Positions 55,165 through 64,000 of a stretch of 64,000 nt of DNA are shown piece by piece. Position 1 is the first letter of the stretch. The number at the start of each line of letters is the position of its first letter. The stretch is taken from positions 434,001-498,000 of the forward strand of contig CATOSD010000002.1 in the NCBI GenBank assembly GCA_951812395.1, in the 5' to 3' direction. The stretch is from an uncultured Dehalococcoidia bacterium (lineage in GTDB: Bacteria > Chloroflexota > Dehalococcoidia > Lucifugimonadales > CATOSD01). The notes under the pieces are model-generated. The model was not told where the DNA came from and did no database searches. It was given only the letters and a program-made list of their open reading frames with translations. The translations under genes were made by a program, and so were the position numbers.

Positions 55165-56310
55165 TTACGCTGATTGCCGTGAGGGGACGCCCAACAGCTC
55201 GTCCGCCACGACTTCGAGGTGATCGTCCGATGTGCCGAGCCTCAACGCCATGCCCTGCATCTGCCGCGTGTACATCTGCAGGTCGAACTCCTGCATGAAG
55301 CCGACGCCGCCGTGAAGTTGGTGGGCGGTGAGAGTGACGAACTGGCAGGCGCGGTTGCAGAACGCCTTGGCGATGGCAATCTCGCGGCGCGCGGGCAGGC
55401 CCCGGTCGAGCAGGGACACGGCCTCCTGGGCCGCGAGCATCGCGCCGTCGCAGTGGATGGCCATGTCGGCGACGTGGTGTTGCACCGCCTGGAGCGAGCC
55501 AAGCGGGCGCCCGAACTGCACGCGCATCTTCACGTATTCGACGGTGCGCTCCAGCACCCTCTCGGCCATGCCAGCCATCTGCATGCAGGTAAGCGCCGTC
55601 GCAGCGTCCAGCGCGCGCCGCAGGTGGGGCCAGGCGCCATCGACCTCGCCGATGACGTTGGGACCCGGCACGATAGCGTTGTCGAAGGTCACCTCGGACT
55701 GCTTGTCGCCGCCTATCGTGTCCAGCGGCGCGATGCTGACGCCTGGGTTGGTGGCGGGGACGAGAAACAGCGAGACGTCGTCGGCATCGGGGCCGGTGCG
55801 AGCGGCGCACAGTATGAAGTCGGCGACGTTGGCGTATTCGACGAACAGCTTGACGCCGGAGAGCACCAAGTGGTCGCCCCGGGCGTGCGCCTCGAGCCGG
55901 ATGGCGTCGGGACCGTACTTGCCGGACTCCTCCAGCAGCGCGAGGCTGAGCAGCGCCTGGCCCTGCGCCACGGCGGGTATGAGGCCGCGCCGTTGGTCGT
56001 CAGCGCCGGCGTACAGCAGCGCCAGGCCGCCGAGCGCCACCGTCGCGAAGAATGGGCCGGAATAGAGCCCTTTCCCCATTTCGTCGAATATTACGCCCAA
56101 CTCCATCAGGCCGCCGCCCGCGCCGCCGTACTCCTGGGGAAAGGCGGCTTCTACCAGGCCTGTTTCGACCATCTTGCGCCAGACTTCCGGGGAGTGGCCG
56201 CGTTCGTCCTGCTCCAACGCTCTCGCGAGGGACGGGGGAAATTCCTGCTCCAGGAAGTCCCTGGTCAGGCGTTTGAGCATCTGCTGGGATTCGGTTAGGG
56301 CAAGGTCCAT
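55165..56310 (-). CDS. Acyl-CoA dehydrogenase
   Basis: 381 residues of FAD-dependent acyl-CoA dehydrogenase. Seen: FPQEYGGAGGGLMELGVIFDEMG, the mid-domain DHLVLSGVKLFVEYAN, RVQFGRPLGSLQAVQHHVADM and HQLHGGVGFMQEFDLQMY. The usual catalytic Glu could not be placed with confidence. Chain length or substrate unknown. Confidence 0.9.
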   Translation of the reverse strand: MDLALTESQQMLKRLTRDFLEQEFPPSLARALEQDERGHSPEVWRKMVETGLVEAAFPQEYGGAGGGLMELGVIFDEMGKGLYSGPFFATVALGGLALLYAGADDQRRGLIPAVAQGQALLSLALLEESGKYGPDAIRLEAHARGDHLVLSGVKLFVEYANVADFILCAARTGPDADDVSLFLVPATNPGVSIAPLDTIGGDKQSEVTFDNAIVPGPNVIGEVDGAWPHLRRALDAATALTCMQMAGMAERVLERTVEYVKMRVQFGRPLGSLQAVQHHVADMAIHCDGAMLAAQEAVSLLDRGLPARREIAIAKAFCNRACQFVTLTAHQLHGGVGFMQEFDLQMYTRQMQGMALRLGTSDDHLEVVADELLGVPSRQSA

Positions 56311-56358
56311 GGAGGCCGCGCTCCTTGCAAATCATGTCCTGTACAAACCGAGGTTGCT

Positions 56359-57717
56359 TCAGCCGTATCGTCTTAGGTTCTGGAGCATCCTCTGAACGTG
56401 ATTGATAGGGATCTGGTAAAACCCGAATCGCTCATAGAGAGGCCTCACGAATCTATGGATGACTTCAGTCAAGTTACCACTGACTTGCTGTAGAGTGACC
56501 TGTCCAGTCAATGTTACTTCGGGGTCACGAATTGCAGGACCGATGTCTGTGAAGGGCGCTGGGTGATCGACCAGCATTAGGGAGCGTCCCTCGAGGCCGG
56601 TGAACCGGCACCGAATCGCAATCTGTTCCACTCCTTCGAACTCGGCCGATAGGCGACTGGCAAACAGGAGGCCTTCCGCAACCTTAATGCTAGGTATGGC
56701 GTTGGAAAATTCCGTGCCTGGCGCCTTCCCACGTTGTTGTCCTAACTCCCCGTCTTCTATGTATCCTCTGATGGTATAGAGTTTGCCATCGGCTGAAGCG
56801 CGCCAGAAATCGGCATGGAACGGATCGTTCCACACGGGCCCATCAATGGGACGCCCCACCCAAGCTTCGATGAAGTCTCCGTGGATGCGAGGTTTCCATC
56901 CCTCAACGCTCATGTGCAAGAAGTGGGGCCAACCAGATAACTTGATCCTTTGTGCAATGTCCAGACGTCTCTTTAGTTTGGTCAAGCTCTCTGCAGGTAC
57001 CGCGCCAATCAGGGCGAATCCCATCTCGTAGAACCCATAGGGAAATCGAGCCGGTGAACCATCTGGCAGAGCTGATGTCAGTTCTGCCCAGCGCTCATGT
57101 GCGGCAGTGCAAAAGTTGGCAAGTGCCCCCTGTGGATTAGGTAGTGAGTCCTGTTCCTCGGCTTGACCTAAGACGATTGAGCGAATCGAGTCCAGCATGT
57201 CCTCACGCCTAGCCCGAACGCAGCGGTCCAGGAGACGCTGCCACTCTTCTGCGGTGTGCGGCTCCTCGCTGCGAGCGCCAGGTTTTCGGACGTAAATTTT
57301 GTATTGAGAGACACCCGCTTCCACTTGGTCTCGCTTGCACATTATGGGCACGTCACCAGCCGGGACTCTGATGACAGGGTGTGACGCACCTGTAGCCTGA
57401 TGCGCAACATTATACACCTGACAGTGAAATACAGGCTCGGCGTATCGTCTGATGGCTGCATTCACGACATCCTGAGTGACTTCAGCGACTTCACGTGGGC
57501 GTTTCGTCGACTGAAGAGCTTGGCCTACTTCTTGAAATCCCAGAATGACGTGGCCGCCGCCATGGTTTGCGAGAGCGATTGCGGCCTTTGCTAGGGTCGC
57601 CTTGTCCTTGGCCATACTGAGGTTCAGCCAACTCTTATACTCGACGTCGATGTCCTCTCTTGGGTGACTAACGAACCCATCGAGTTGAAGGTATTCTGGC
57701 GACTGTTCAGGGTACAC
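56359..57717 (-). CDS. AlbA_2 / schlafen-like domain protein
   Basis: 452 residues. N-terminal AlbA_2 features: REDIDVEYKSWLNLS and LAKAAIALANHGGGHVILGF, the fold found in schlafen-like nucleic-acid-binding proteins. The C-terminal 250 residues match nothing I recognise. It is divergent from the GHKL-ATPase operon with about 125 bp between starts, so the two units may share control. AlbA_2 proteins occur often in defence islands. Confidence 0.72.
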   Translation of the reverse strand: MYPEQSPEYLQLDGFVSHPREDIDVEYKSWLNLSMAKDKATLAKAAIALANHGGGHVILGFQEVGQALQSTKRPREVAEVTQDVVNAAIRRYAEPVFHCQVYNVAHQATGASHPVIRVPAGDVPIMCKRDQVEAGVSQYKIYVRKPGARSEEPHTAEEWQRLLDRCVRARREDMLDSIRSIVLGQAEEQDSLPNPQGALANFCTAAHERWAELTSALPDGSPARFPYGFYEMGFALIGAVPAESLTKLKRRLDIAQRIKLSGWPHFLHMSVEGWKPRIHGDFIEAWVGRPIDGPVWNDPFHADFWRASADGKLYTIRGYIEDGELGQQRGKAPGTEFSNAIPSIKVAEGLLFASRLSAEFEGVEQIAIRCRFTGLEGRSLMLVDHPAPFTDIGPAIRDPEVTLTGQVTLQQVSGNLTEVIHRFVRPLYERFGFYQIPINHVQRMLQNLRRYG

Positions 57718-57841
57718 CTAGGGGTCACCCGTCCTTATTCTACTCTGAATGCGACAGCCAAGTGTGCAGATCCGAGCGTTTGACACGCAAGCCGTATTAT
57801 GCTGTACTGTTATCAATGAGCATACTGCATGGAGCGCTGAG

Positions 57842-59356
57842 ATGCAAGAATACTCGAGCAAAGTCAACGTCAAAAAACTAGTCTGTGACTTGGCCGACAT
57901 GTACTCCGATCACCCATTTGACGTGGTGATAACCGAAGTGGTGGCCAATTCCCTTGATGCCAAGGCGAAGACTATCGATCTCTCCTGGAATGAAGAAGCC
58001 AACGTACTAGTGGTCTCCGACGACGGCAATGGTATGGACGCCGTAGATTTCAGCGAGTACCACGATTTCGCGGCGGAACTCAAATCGCGAGGTTCTGGAA
58101 TCGGGTTCGCCGGGATAGGCGCCAAAGTTAGCTTCAACATCGCTAACCGAGTGCTAACGAAAACTCGCACCAATGCCGTGAGCAACGCTTCCGATTGGTG
58201 GTGGCACAAGGACGGTTCATTGCGATGGAAGCACATTCGCTCTCAGCCGCTGCCACATGACGGCACTCGTGTCGAAGTACGCTTTGATCGCGGTCGGACA
58301 CCTCCCAAAGTCGATGATGCGTATCTGGTTCAAGTTCTGAAGCGTCACTACCTTCCTTTGTTCATCACCGAATTCACTCGCTCATATTCGGCAATCAAAT
58401 TATACCCCCTGAGCCTCAAGTTTAGGGTCAATGGCACTGAGGTGGCGAAAAGGGATCTGTCCACAACCGCCTCCTTGAGCAGCTATGCCCAACTCAAGCT
58501 GCGGGCTGGCAACCGTTCTATCGGATGGGGAGCTCTGGGAGTTTCCGAGCGCGAGTTTCCTGTTGGCAGCACTGGCCCCGGCGTGTTGCTATGCACTTAC
58601 GGCAAAGTAGTCAAGGCCGAGTTGTTCGGCCAATCTACCGGCGCGCTGGGTGCCAACCTGTTCGGCGTTGTCGAGATTCCCGAACTGGTGAGTTACCTTA
58701 CCACTAACAAGAGCGATTTGAAACGGGGTCCCGGTATAACCGCCGGCCTGAACAGACTTCTCGACCCGGTGCGTGATGAACTGAAGGCGTTTCTGCTTAG
58801 GCACGGGATCGCCCCGGTCAATCAGAACCGGAACCAATTGTCATCGAAATTGGAACGTGAACTGATCAAGATGGTGAAGAGTTTGCCCGAACTGCGGGAC
58901 TTTGACGGTCTGCTTCGCAAGTCCAACGCGTTGAGGAAGAGCGACAATGGTAGCATGCCGGTGTCCATCGACAACAATCGGCAGAGCCGAGAAGCATCGT
59001 CAAGCGTAAATGGCGGCTCATCTAGTGCAGAGTCCGGGAACGGTGGAGGCAAGTCGCGCAAGCGGGATAAACATGGCAATACCAAGGCCAAACGACAGAT
59101 GTCCCGACGCAACCAAGGTCCTCGAGTCGCCTTCGAGGCGCACCCCGACAGAAACGAGACCGCTTGGCTCGACTCCAACACCATCGTAATCAATAGCGGC
59201 CACAGTGCATATCGTCAGAGAGTCAGCCAAGAGCAAGCAAGGCTTACCTATTGCATGTTCGCAATAGGGGTTGCGTTGGACAAGGCTGAACTCGTACAGG
59301 CTTCGGAAAGCGAAAGCTACGTGGATAAGTTCATCGCGGCTTGGGGCCAATCGTGA
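57842..59356 (+). CDS. GHKL-type ATPase (MutL/Hsp90/MORC-like) with basic C-terminal linker
   Basis: 504 residues. The Bergerat ATP fold shows the N-box TEVVANSLDA (N36), G1 box VVSDDGNGM (D61) and G2 box GSGIGFAGIGAK. This is the arrangement of MutL, Hsp90 and MORC rather than of sensor kinases; no His phospho-acceptor domain is seen. After residue 400 there is a low-complexity Ser/Gly/Lys linker (KSRKRDKHGNTKAKRQMSRR) and then a short C-terminal domain. ATG with GGAG 8 nt upstream. Its stop overlaps the next start (TGATG). Codon usage and GC are lower than in the housekeeping genes, suggesting transfer. Confidence 0.82.
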   Translation: MQEYSSKVNVKKLVCDLADMYSDHPFDVVITEVVANSLDAKAKTIDLSWNEEANVLVVSDDGNGMDAVDFSEYHDFAAELKSRGSGIGFAGIGAKVSFNIANRVLTKTRTNAVSNASDWWWHKDGSLRWKHIRSQPLPHDGTRVEVRFDRGRTPPKVDDAYLVQVLKRHYLPLFITEFTRSYSAIKLYPLSLKFRVNGTEVAKRDLSTTASLSSYAQLKLRAGNRSIGWGALGVSEREFPVGSTGPGVLLCTYGKVVKAELFGQSTGALGANLFGVVEIPELVSYLTTNKSDLKRGPGITAGLNRLLDPVRDELKAFLLRHGIAPVNQNRNQLSSKLERELIKMVKSLPELRDFDGLLRKSNALRKSDNGSMPVSIDNNRQSREASSSVNGGSSSAESGNGGGKSRKRDKHGNTKAKRQMSRRNQGPRVAFEAHPDRNETAWLDSNTIVINSGHSAYRQRVSQEQARLTYCMFAIGVALDKAELVQASESESYVDKFIAAWGQS

Positions 59357-59835
59357 TGGCCAGCGGTAAGCGCTACGCCGCGGTCGCCTTCAAGAAGCGA
59401 GGTGGCGCTTATCGAGGCTCAGTCGAGTTGAGGGACCTTCCCCTGCTGCGCGACGATCCCGCTGACACTATGCAGGCCGTTACCGCCATTTACCAAGGGG
59501 CCCTCAAGGAGATACGTCAATGGCAACGTGACGCTGAAGCCCTGCGTCTCTCGAGAATCCCCCTGACGAGCAGGCAGGCATGGGATTTGGGAGACATAGT
59601 GCATAGGCTCCAAGCCAACCTCGCGGTGCATTTATGCCGGTTGGACGGGTTGTATGAACACTTGGCGCGTCACGCAGGGACATCTCGCTGGCTTAAGGAG
59701 TACGTCACGTTTCGACGATACGTCGAAGATGTTGAAACAATACCTGAATGCCTCAACTGGAATAGCATAGCCAAAAGGCCAAAAGCGGCGGGCCAAGCCA
59801 TTTCGGCAGGTCTGGATTTGGAGAACGAGAGCTGA
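59356..59835 (+). CDS. Small protein of the GHKL operon, unknown function
   Basis: 159 residues, mostly helical: TMQAVTAIYQGALKEIRQWQRDAEAL and WDLGDIVHRLQANLAVHLCRL. No family recognised. Its ATG shares bases with the upstream stop and its own stop shares a base with the next ATG, so all three proteins are translationally coupled and probably act together. Confidence 0.75.
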   Translation: MASGKRYAAVAFKKRGGAYRGSVELRDLPLLRDDPADTMQAVTAIYQGALKEIRQWQRDAEALRLSRIPLTSRQAWDLGDIVHRLQANLAVHLCRLDGLYEHLARHAGTSRWLKEYVTFRRYVEDVETIPECLNWNSIAKRPKAAGQAISAGLDLENES

Positions 59836-61481
59836 TGAACGTCAATAATCCGATTGACCTTGCCATTGAGGAACTGGCGGCGCGTGGCACGGCATTCTCC
59901 TCCGAAGATGTTGCCGATTATGCAGGTCTTGAAGGGCTGAAAGACACGATCAGCGGACGATTACGCACCTGGCGTGATAACAATGCTCTATTGCCTTTGG
60001 ACGAAGGGAACCGCCTTCGCCATTTGACGACGCGCGTAGTAGAAAACTGGTGGGTTGCCCATACCCTACGCATCGCAAGCGGCGAGCTAGACTACGTGCG
60101 CTCGGCTCAGCTTGCTCGTTCGATGTCTTTGTCGTTCCTAGCGGTCACTGAACCGCGGTGGCTTACCCCTCCCGACAGTGTCTTGGAGATAGGTCGTCGG
60201 TGGGCGATGCTCGCCGATGGCTGTGTGCCTGGCACCTATGTCTTCCCATGGGCTTCTCTGCTGATAGCCAATCGCCACTTGCAGGACATGTTCAAAGAAA
60301 CCTTCACTCTCGAAGGCTCTGGCTATTGGTTCAAGCTCTTGGTCGATGACGACAAAGTGGAGGAAAACTGGCGTCGCATAGGGGACGCACTGACGGATTT
60401 GACGCTCTATACTCCAGTTGACACCGCCGTGGATAGAGTGCTCAGCGCCCTGACTGAGCGAGAGGCATACATATTAAAAGGTCGTCTGGGAATTGATGCT
60501 GATAGACCATCCACTTTGGAAAGTCTAGGCGCAAGACTTGGAGTGACCAGGGAGCGGATTCGACAGATAGAGTACCGAACTCGACAAAAGTTGGTCCGCC
60601 GGGTACGGGCCCGAATAAGCCTCAACAGCCGAGAGCCTCATAGAGACCTGTGGCTCGGTTTTGCGGCCGACTTTATCCAGACAAAAGGCTCACTGGTGAT
60701 AGATGAAGATACGATGACGCCACGGCGAAGGCTGGCGCTCGAGCTCATCGGCCTGAATACCGTCGAAATTCCAACTCTGCAACTGCGCGTCGTCGCGCCA
60801 GAAGCCCATCACGAGTACATACAAGGCGCCCTCAACGATCCCAAATCTAGTCCTCCCAGCGACGTTGCCGACCCGCGCCCACAGATACCCGACGCATTCC
60901 ATTTCTTGCCACGACCAGACGGAGAACGGCTGTCAGAGGCATGGGGTGAGCATCGCAGAGAGCAGGTTAGCAAAACCAGAGCAGGGATGTTGCGGGAGGC
61001 CCTACGTTACTTGGGGCGACCGGCTCATTTCACCGAGATTGCCGAAGTAGCCAATCGGCTGTTTCCGGAGCGCCAAAACTCGACGCGCAACTGGCACGCC
61101 GCACTCTCTTACGATGGCGCTGGAGACCTCGGCATTGTGTGGATTGGCAAGAAGGGCGTCTACGGCCTTACCGAGCATGGCTACTCACGCCCCAGCACCG
61201 ATATGTTCGATGCTGTAGCTACGATTGTAGAGTCGAGATATGGCGCGACGGGGAGCCCCGTGCCATTCGACTTCGTCCTAACTGAACTGCGGAAGCAACG
61301 AACAGAACCAATGCCCAACAGTGTGGCCATGGCTTTAGGCTTCAACGAACGGGTTACGGACTTGGGCGGCGGCAGATACGTGCCAAATAGTTGCGCCCCT
61401 GAGGCTTCAAGCGATTCGCCTAGCGAAGACCTTGACTTTGAAGCGGCGTTCGCCGCCTTTTCCGATGGAAGAGACCCATAG
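59835..61481 (+). CDS. Sigma-region-4-like and HARE-HTH double DNA-binding protein
   Basis: 548 residues. A sigma70 region-4-type helix-turn-helix is visible at about 197-257 (LTEREAYILKGRLGI, then SLGARLGVTRERIRQIE). A HARE-HTH winged helix sits at about 382-449 (MLREALRYLGRPAHFTEIAE and the strand KGVYGLTEHG). No region 2 is present, so it is not a normal sigma factor. HARE domains occur in restriction enzymes, chromatin factors and RNA polymerase delta. Third gene of the coupled operon; it probably recognises DNA or polymerase for the GHKL ATPase. Confidence 0.8.
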   Translation: MNVNNPIDLAIEELAARGTAFSSEDVADYAGLEGLKDTISGRLRTWRDNNALLPLDEGNRLRHLTTRVVENWWVAHTLRIASGELDYVRSAQLARSMSLSFLAVTEPRWLTPPDSVLEIGRRWAMLADGCVPGTYVFPWASLLIANRHLQDMFKETFTLEGSGYWFKLLVDDDKVEENWRRIGDALTDLTLYTPVDTAVDRVLSALTEREAYILKGRLGIDADRPSTLESLGARLGVTRERIRQIEYRTRQKLVRRVRARISLNSREPHRDLWLGFAADFIQTKGSLVIDEDTMTPRRRLALELIGLNTVEIPTLQLRVVAPEAHHEYIQGALNDPKSSPPSDVADPRPQIPDAFHFLPRPDGERLSEAWGEHRREQVSKTRAGMLREALRYLGRPAHFTEIAEVANRLFPERQNSTRNWHAALSYDGAGDLGIVWIGKKGVYGLTEHGYSRPSTDMFDAVATIVESRYGATGSPVPFDFVLTELRKQRTEPMPNSVAMALGFNERVTDLGGGRYVPNSCAPEASSDSPSEDLDFEAAFAAFSDGRDP

Positions 61482-61594
61482 AAGATAATTCCGGCGACGC
61501 CCTTTCTAAGAACGTTGACACTTGCAATGCGAGCGGTAACTGTCAAGCATTGTTGAAGGCCGCGCTCTTTGCTGGCTGCCATCCGGGCGTGCCG

Positions 61595-62764
61595 CTAGCG
61601 GGGCAGGCCGAGCCCGCGCTGTGCGATGATGTTGCGCTGTATCTCGTTGGTGCCCGCGCCGAAGCGCATGAGCGGCGTCTGGCGGTACATGCGCTCGAAC
61701 CTGCCCTGCAGGTAGGCCCACTTCGAGCCGCCCTTGAGTTGGCCTCGGGGTCCCATGATCTCGAGCGCGACGGCGGACATTCGTTGGGCCAGCTCGGAAG
61801 ACCAGACCTTGGCTATCGAGGCCTCCTTGGTGGGGACGAGCTCGTTTTCGATCATCCAGGCGTTGCGGTACGAGAACAGCCGGAGAACGTCCACTTCGAC
61901 CGCAAGCTCGGCGAGCTTGCGGCGCACGACGGGGTCTTCGGCGAGGGGAGCGCCGTTGCGGCTGGTGTCGCGGGTGAACCGGCTAAGCTCGTCGAGGCTG
62001 CGCTGGAGCGGGCTAATCGGCGCGACCGCGGCGCGTTCGTAATCCAGGGCCATCGCCACCACGTAGAAGCCGCGGTTCTCCTCACCCACCAGGTTGTCGC
62101 GCGGTATGCGGACGTCCTCGAAGAAAACCTCGTTGGTGCGGCCATCCCCCATCGTCCAAAGCGGGCGTATGGTGATGCCCGGAGAATCGAGGGGCACGAT
62201 CATCAGCGAGACGCCGCGGTGCTTGGGCTCGTTTGCGTCGGTTCGCGCTGCAAGCCAGATGTGTGTGGAGTAGTGGGCGGCAGAGGTGTAAATTTTCTGG
62301 CCGTTGATAACATAGTCATCGCCGTCGGCGACGGCCCTCGTCTGGAGGGAGCCCAGGTCCGTGCCGGCGGAAGGCTCGGAGTAGCCGAGGGCGAACTCGT
62401 ACTCGCCGCTGAGTATGCCGCCCAGGTACTGTTGGCGTTGCTCTTCGGTGCCCGCGCGGAACAGCGTCGGCCCGACCGAGGTGAGGCTCAGTCCGCCGTA
62501 GGGCAGCCCGTGATAGCCAAGCTCCTCGGTGAGGATGAACTGGTACAGCAGTGGCTTGCCGCCGCCGCCGTACTCCTCGGGCCAGCTTATGCCGAGCAGC
62601 CCCTTTTGGCCCAGCAGCCGCTTGAACTCGCGGCCTGCCTCCGACGCCGAGCCGTCGGCCGCGGCCTGAATCTCGGCGATCATCTCGGGAGGCACTTCGT
62701 CGCGAATGAACGCGCGGACGTGTTCTCGGAACTGCTCTTGCTCTGGGGTAAAACGAAAGTCCAT
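61595..62764 (-). CDS. Acyl-CoA dehydrogenase
   Basis: 389 residues. Seen: ISWPEEYGGGGKPLLYQFILTEE, FALGYSEPSAGTDLGSLQT (FAD/substrate signature) and the closing GAGTNEIQRNIIAQRGLGLP. Oxidises an acyl-CoA using FAD. Differs from the acyl-CoA dehydrogenase at 55-56 kb, so not a recent duplication. Confidence 0.93.
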   Translation of the reverse strand: MDFRFTPEQEQFREHVRAFIRDEVPPEMIAEIQAAADGSASEAGREFKRLLGQKGLLGISWPEEYGGGGKPLLYQFILTEELGYHGLPYGGLSLTSVGPTLFRAGTEEQRQQYLGGILSGEYEFALGYSEPSAGTDLGSLQTRAVADGDDYVINGQKIYTSAAHYSTHIWLAARTDANEPKHRGVSLMIVPLDSPGITIRPLWTMGDGRTNEVFFEDVRIPRDNLVGEENRGFYVVAMALDYERAAVAPISPLQRSLDELSRFTRDTSRNGAPLAEDPVVRRKLAELAVEVDVLRLFSYRNAWMIENELVPTKEASIAKVWSSELAQRMSAVALEIMGPRGQLKGGSKWAYLQGRFERMYRQTPLMRFGAGTNEIQRNIIAQRGLGLPR

Positions 62765-62985
62765 AGCGTATCCCGCTCCACGTGCTCGCCCGCGCCGCCT
62801 GATGCGGGGAGGCTATCAGCAGGCGCGAAGGGGTGTCAAGGACGGGAGAGCCGACTCGGCCCACTTCCAATCGGCTTGCTCTTTGGTGGCCCAGAGATTA
62901 ACCTTTCCCCTATAGAGGTATTGCTTCCTTGCCGGTCGCAGACCTCTGTTCGTTCGCAACAAACCCCTGATGGAGTTGGCCTACC

Positions 62986-63915
62986 ATGTGGGTCTACATA
63001 GCGCGGCGTCTGCTGTGGCTCCCCGTGCTGTTGGTCGCGGTCTCGCTCGTGACCTTCGCGCTCGGCCGCTTCGGGCCGGGCGACCCCGTGCAGGTGATGT
63101 TGGGCGTGCGCTACGAGGAGGAGACGGCCGACAGGCTGCGCGAACAACTCGGTTTGAACCGGCCCTTCTTCGTGCAGTACGGCGACTACGTTTGGCGGGC
63201 TATGCGCGGGGACCTGGGCGAGAGCATACGCTTTCGCGGCCGACCCGTAAGCGAGCTTCTGGGCGCGAAGATCTGGGTGTCTTTCCAGGTCAGCATCGCC
63301 GCGCTGATCGTCAGCGTGGGGCTGGGCCTGCCGCTGGGGTTCTGGGTGGCGCACAAGCAGGGGCGCTGGGAAGACCCCACCACGGTTAGCCTGTCGCTAG
63401 TGCTCATGTCCATTCCCATCATGGTGACGATCCCGTTAATGCTGTGGGCGTTCTGCCTGAAATTGAGTTGGTTGCCGTGTTCCGGCTGGGGCGGGTTCTG
63501 GGATGTGCGCATCATCATCCCGGCCATAACGATGGGCATTCCGGGTGTGGCGGGCCTGGCGCGGCTGATGCGGGCGAGCACGCTGGACGTGATGGGGCAG
63601 GACTTCATACGTACGGCACGCGCCAAGGGTCTGTCGGAGGTGGTGGTGGATGCCCGCCACGTGCTCAAGAACTCGCTCATTCCGGTGGTGACGGTCATAT
63701 CGCTTTCGCTTCCGGGATTGCTGAGCACCGGTATCATCACAGAGCGAATTCTGGGCATTCCCGGCCTGGGCAACCTGGCGATAGATGCCATCTTCAACAG
63801 AGACTACCCAGTGATCATGGCCATAACGCTGATTGGCGCGGTGGCTTTCGTGCTGGCCAACCTCGTGGCCGACATTGTGTACACGCTGATAGACCCCAGG
63901 ATTCGCTATAGCTGA
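62986..63915 (+). CDS. Peptide/nickel-type ABC transporter permease (DppB-like)
   Basis: 309 residues with six TM helices. The N-terminal signature RLLWLPVLLVAVSLVTFALG is followed by GDPVQVMLG and LREQLGLNRPFFVQY. The EAA-type loop is RTARAKGLSEVVVDARHVLKNSL. Forms the membrane channel of a dipeptide/oligopeptide importer with the DppC-like subunit that starts next. The substrate-binding protein would be outside the window. Confidence 0.93.
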   Translation: MWVYIARRLLWLPVLLVAVSLVTFALGRFGPGDPVQVMLGVRYEEETADRLREQLGLNRPFFVQYGDYVWRAMRGDLGESIRFRGRPVSELLGAKIWVSFQVSIAALIVSVGLGLPLGFWVAHKQGRWEDPTTVSLSLVLMSIPIMVTIPLMLWAFCLKLSWLPCSGWGGFWDVRIIIPAITMGIPGVAGLARLMRASTLDVMGQDFIRTARAKGLSEVVVDARHVLKNSLIPVVTVISLSLPGLLSTGIITERILGIPGLGNLAIDAIFNRDYPVIMAITLIGAVAFVLANLVADIVYTLIDPRIRYS

Positions 63916-63955
63916 CCGGGCGTCGGTGCGCCGACGGAGGGAGGACGGGACAGGT

Positions 63956-64000
63956 TTGGCAACGGGTCAACTGAGCCTCGAACAGGAGTTGCGTCGTCCC
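63956..64000 (+). CDS. Start of next transporter gene, probably DppC-like permease (cut by window edge)
   Basis: Fifteen codons from a TTG start (MATGQLSLEQELRRP), 40 bp after the DppB-like gene. Called from position only; too short to recognise by sequence. A different start is possible. Confidence 0.4.
   Translation, partial: MATGQLSLEQELRRP

Noticed and set aside
59835..61481. Ordinary sigma factor
   Set aside because: Only a region-4-like helix-turn-helix is present; regions 2 and 3 are missing and a HARE domain follows.
61550..63001. 483-residue + strand frame
   Set aside because: Antisense of the acyl-CoA dehydrogenase; no motifs.

Overview
The window is about 64 kb of GC-rich bacterial chromosome with short intergenic gaps. 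Gene content suggests an uncultured Chloroflexota of the Dehalococcoidia / SAR202 type: several metal-dependent amidohydrolases, acyl-CoA dehydrogenases, a flavin-dependent LLM monooxygenase, D-threonine-aldolase-like PLP enzymes, a MaoC-pair fatty-acid cluster and, most telling, in-frame UGA codons at redox-active positions. This placement is inferred from gene content; no rRNA or tRNA gene was seen.

Layout. 1-8.4 kb: MoxR ATPase, a rhodanese with UGA at its active-site cysteine, two tandem D-threonine-aldolase-like proteins (one without the PLP lysine), an amidohydrolase, a small membrane protein, tsaD and a zinc alcohol dehydrogenase. 8.6-18.4 kb (minus): a housekeeping run in transcription order rpsB-tsf-pyrH-frr-uppS-cdsA-dxr-rseP-ispG-proS, covering translation, isoprenoid and lipid precursors and membrane proteolysis. 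18.6-21.5 kb: secreted HNH nuclease lipoprotein, alkyltransferase-like repair protein and two flavin/redox proteins. 21.7-24.3 kb: an IS5-type insertion sequence followed by a gene graveyard with remnants of McrC and of an AlbA_2/RecG-like ATP-binding protein, and an intact EVE-domain protein. 24.6-25.7 kb: two adjacent selenoprotein genes. 26-31 kb: RidA, a methyltransferase, a large repeat-containing membrane protein and a convergent restriction enzyme / DNA methyltransferase pair. 31-36 kb: Fe-S carrier and YgfZ, then a fatty-acid synthesis operon (MaoC pair, plsX, fabG, FabL-type enoyl reductase). 36-46 kb: SelA-like PLP enzyme, two tandem amidohydrolases, a ThiF/MoeB E1-like enzyme, LLM oxidoreductase, an orphan ABC ATPase, glutamate dehydrogenase and trehalose-6-phosphate synthase. 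46-52 kb: a defence/toxin island with a 1041-residue fused restriction-modification protein, HicBA, a DUF433/DUF5615 toxin-antitoxin pair, a 199-bp direct repeat and a duplicated fragment of the R-M gene. 52-64 kb: TSUP permease, D-aminoacylase, two acyl-CoA dehydrogenases, an AlbA_2 protein divergent from a tightly overlapping three-gene operon (GHKL ATPase / small protein / sigma-region-4 plus HARE protein), and the start of a peptide-type ABC transporter.

The strongest unusual results are: (1) three putative selenoproteins, each with a UGA at a catalytic or family-conserved Cys position and a perfect short hairpin at bacterial-SECIS distance; (2) the GHKL-ATPase / small protein / sigma4-HARE operon, a plausible undescribed defence or DNA-transaction system; (3) a D-threonine-aldolase paralogue whose catalytic lysine codon reads Glu; (4) visible decay and duplication of restriction genes around the mobile element and the toxin-antitoxin modules.
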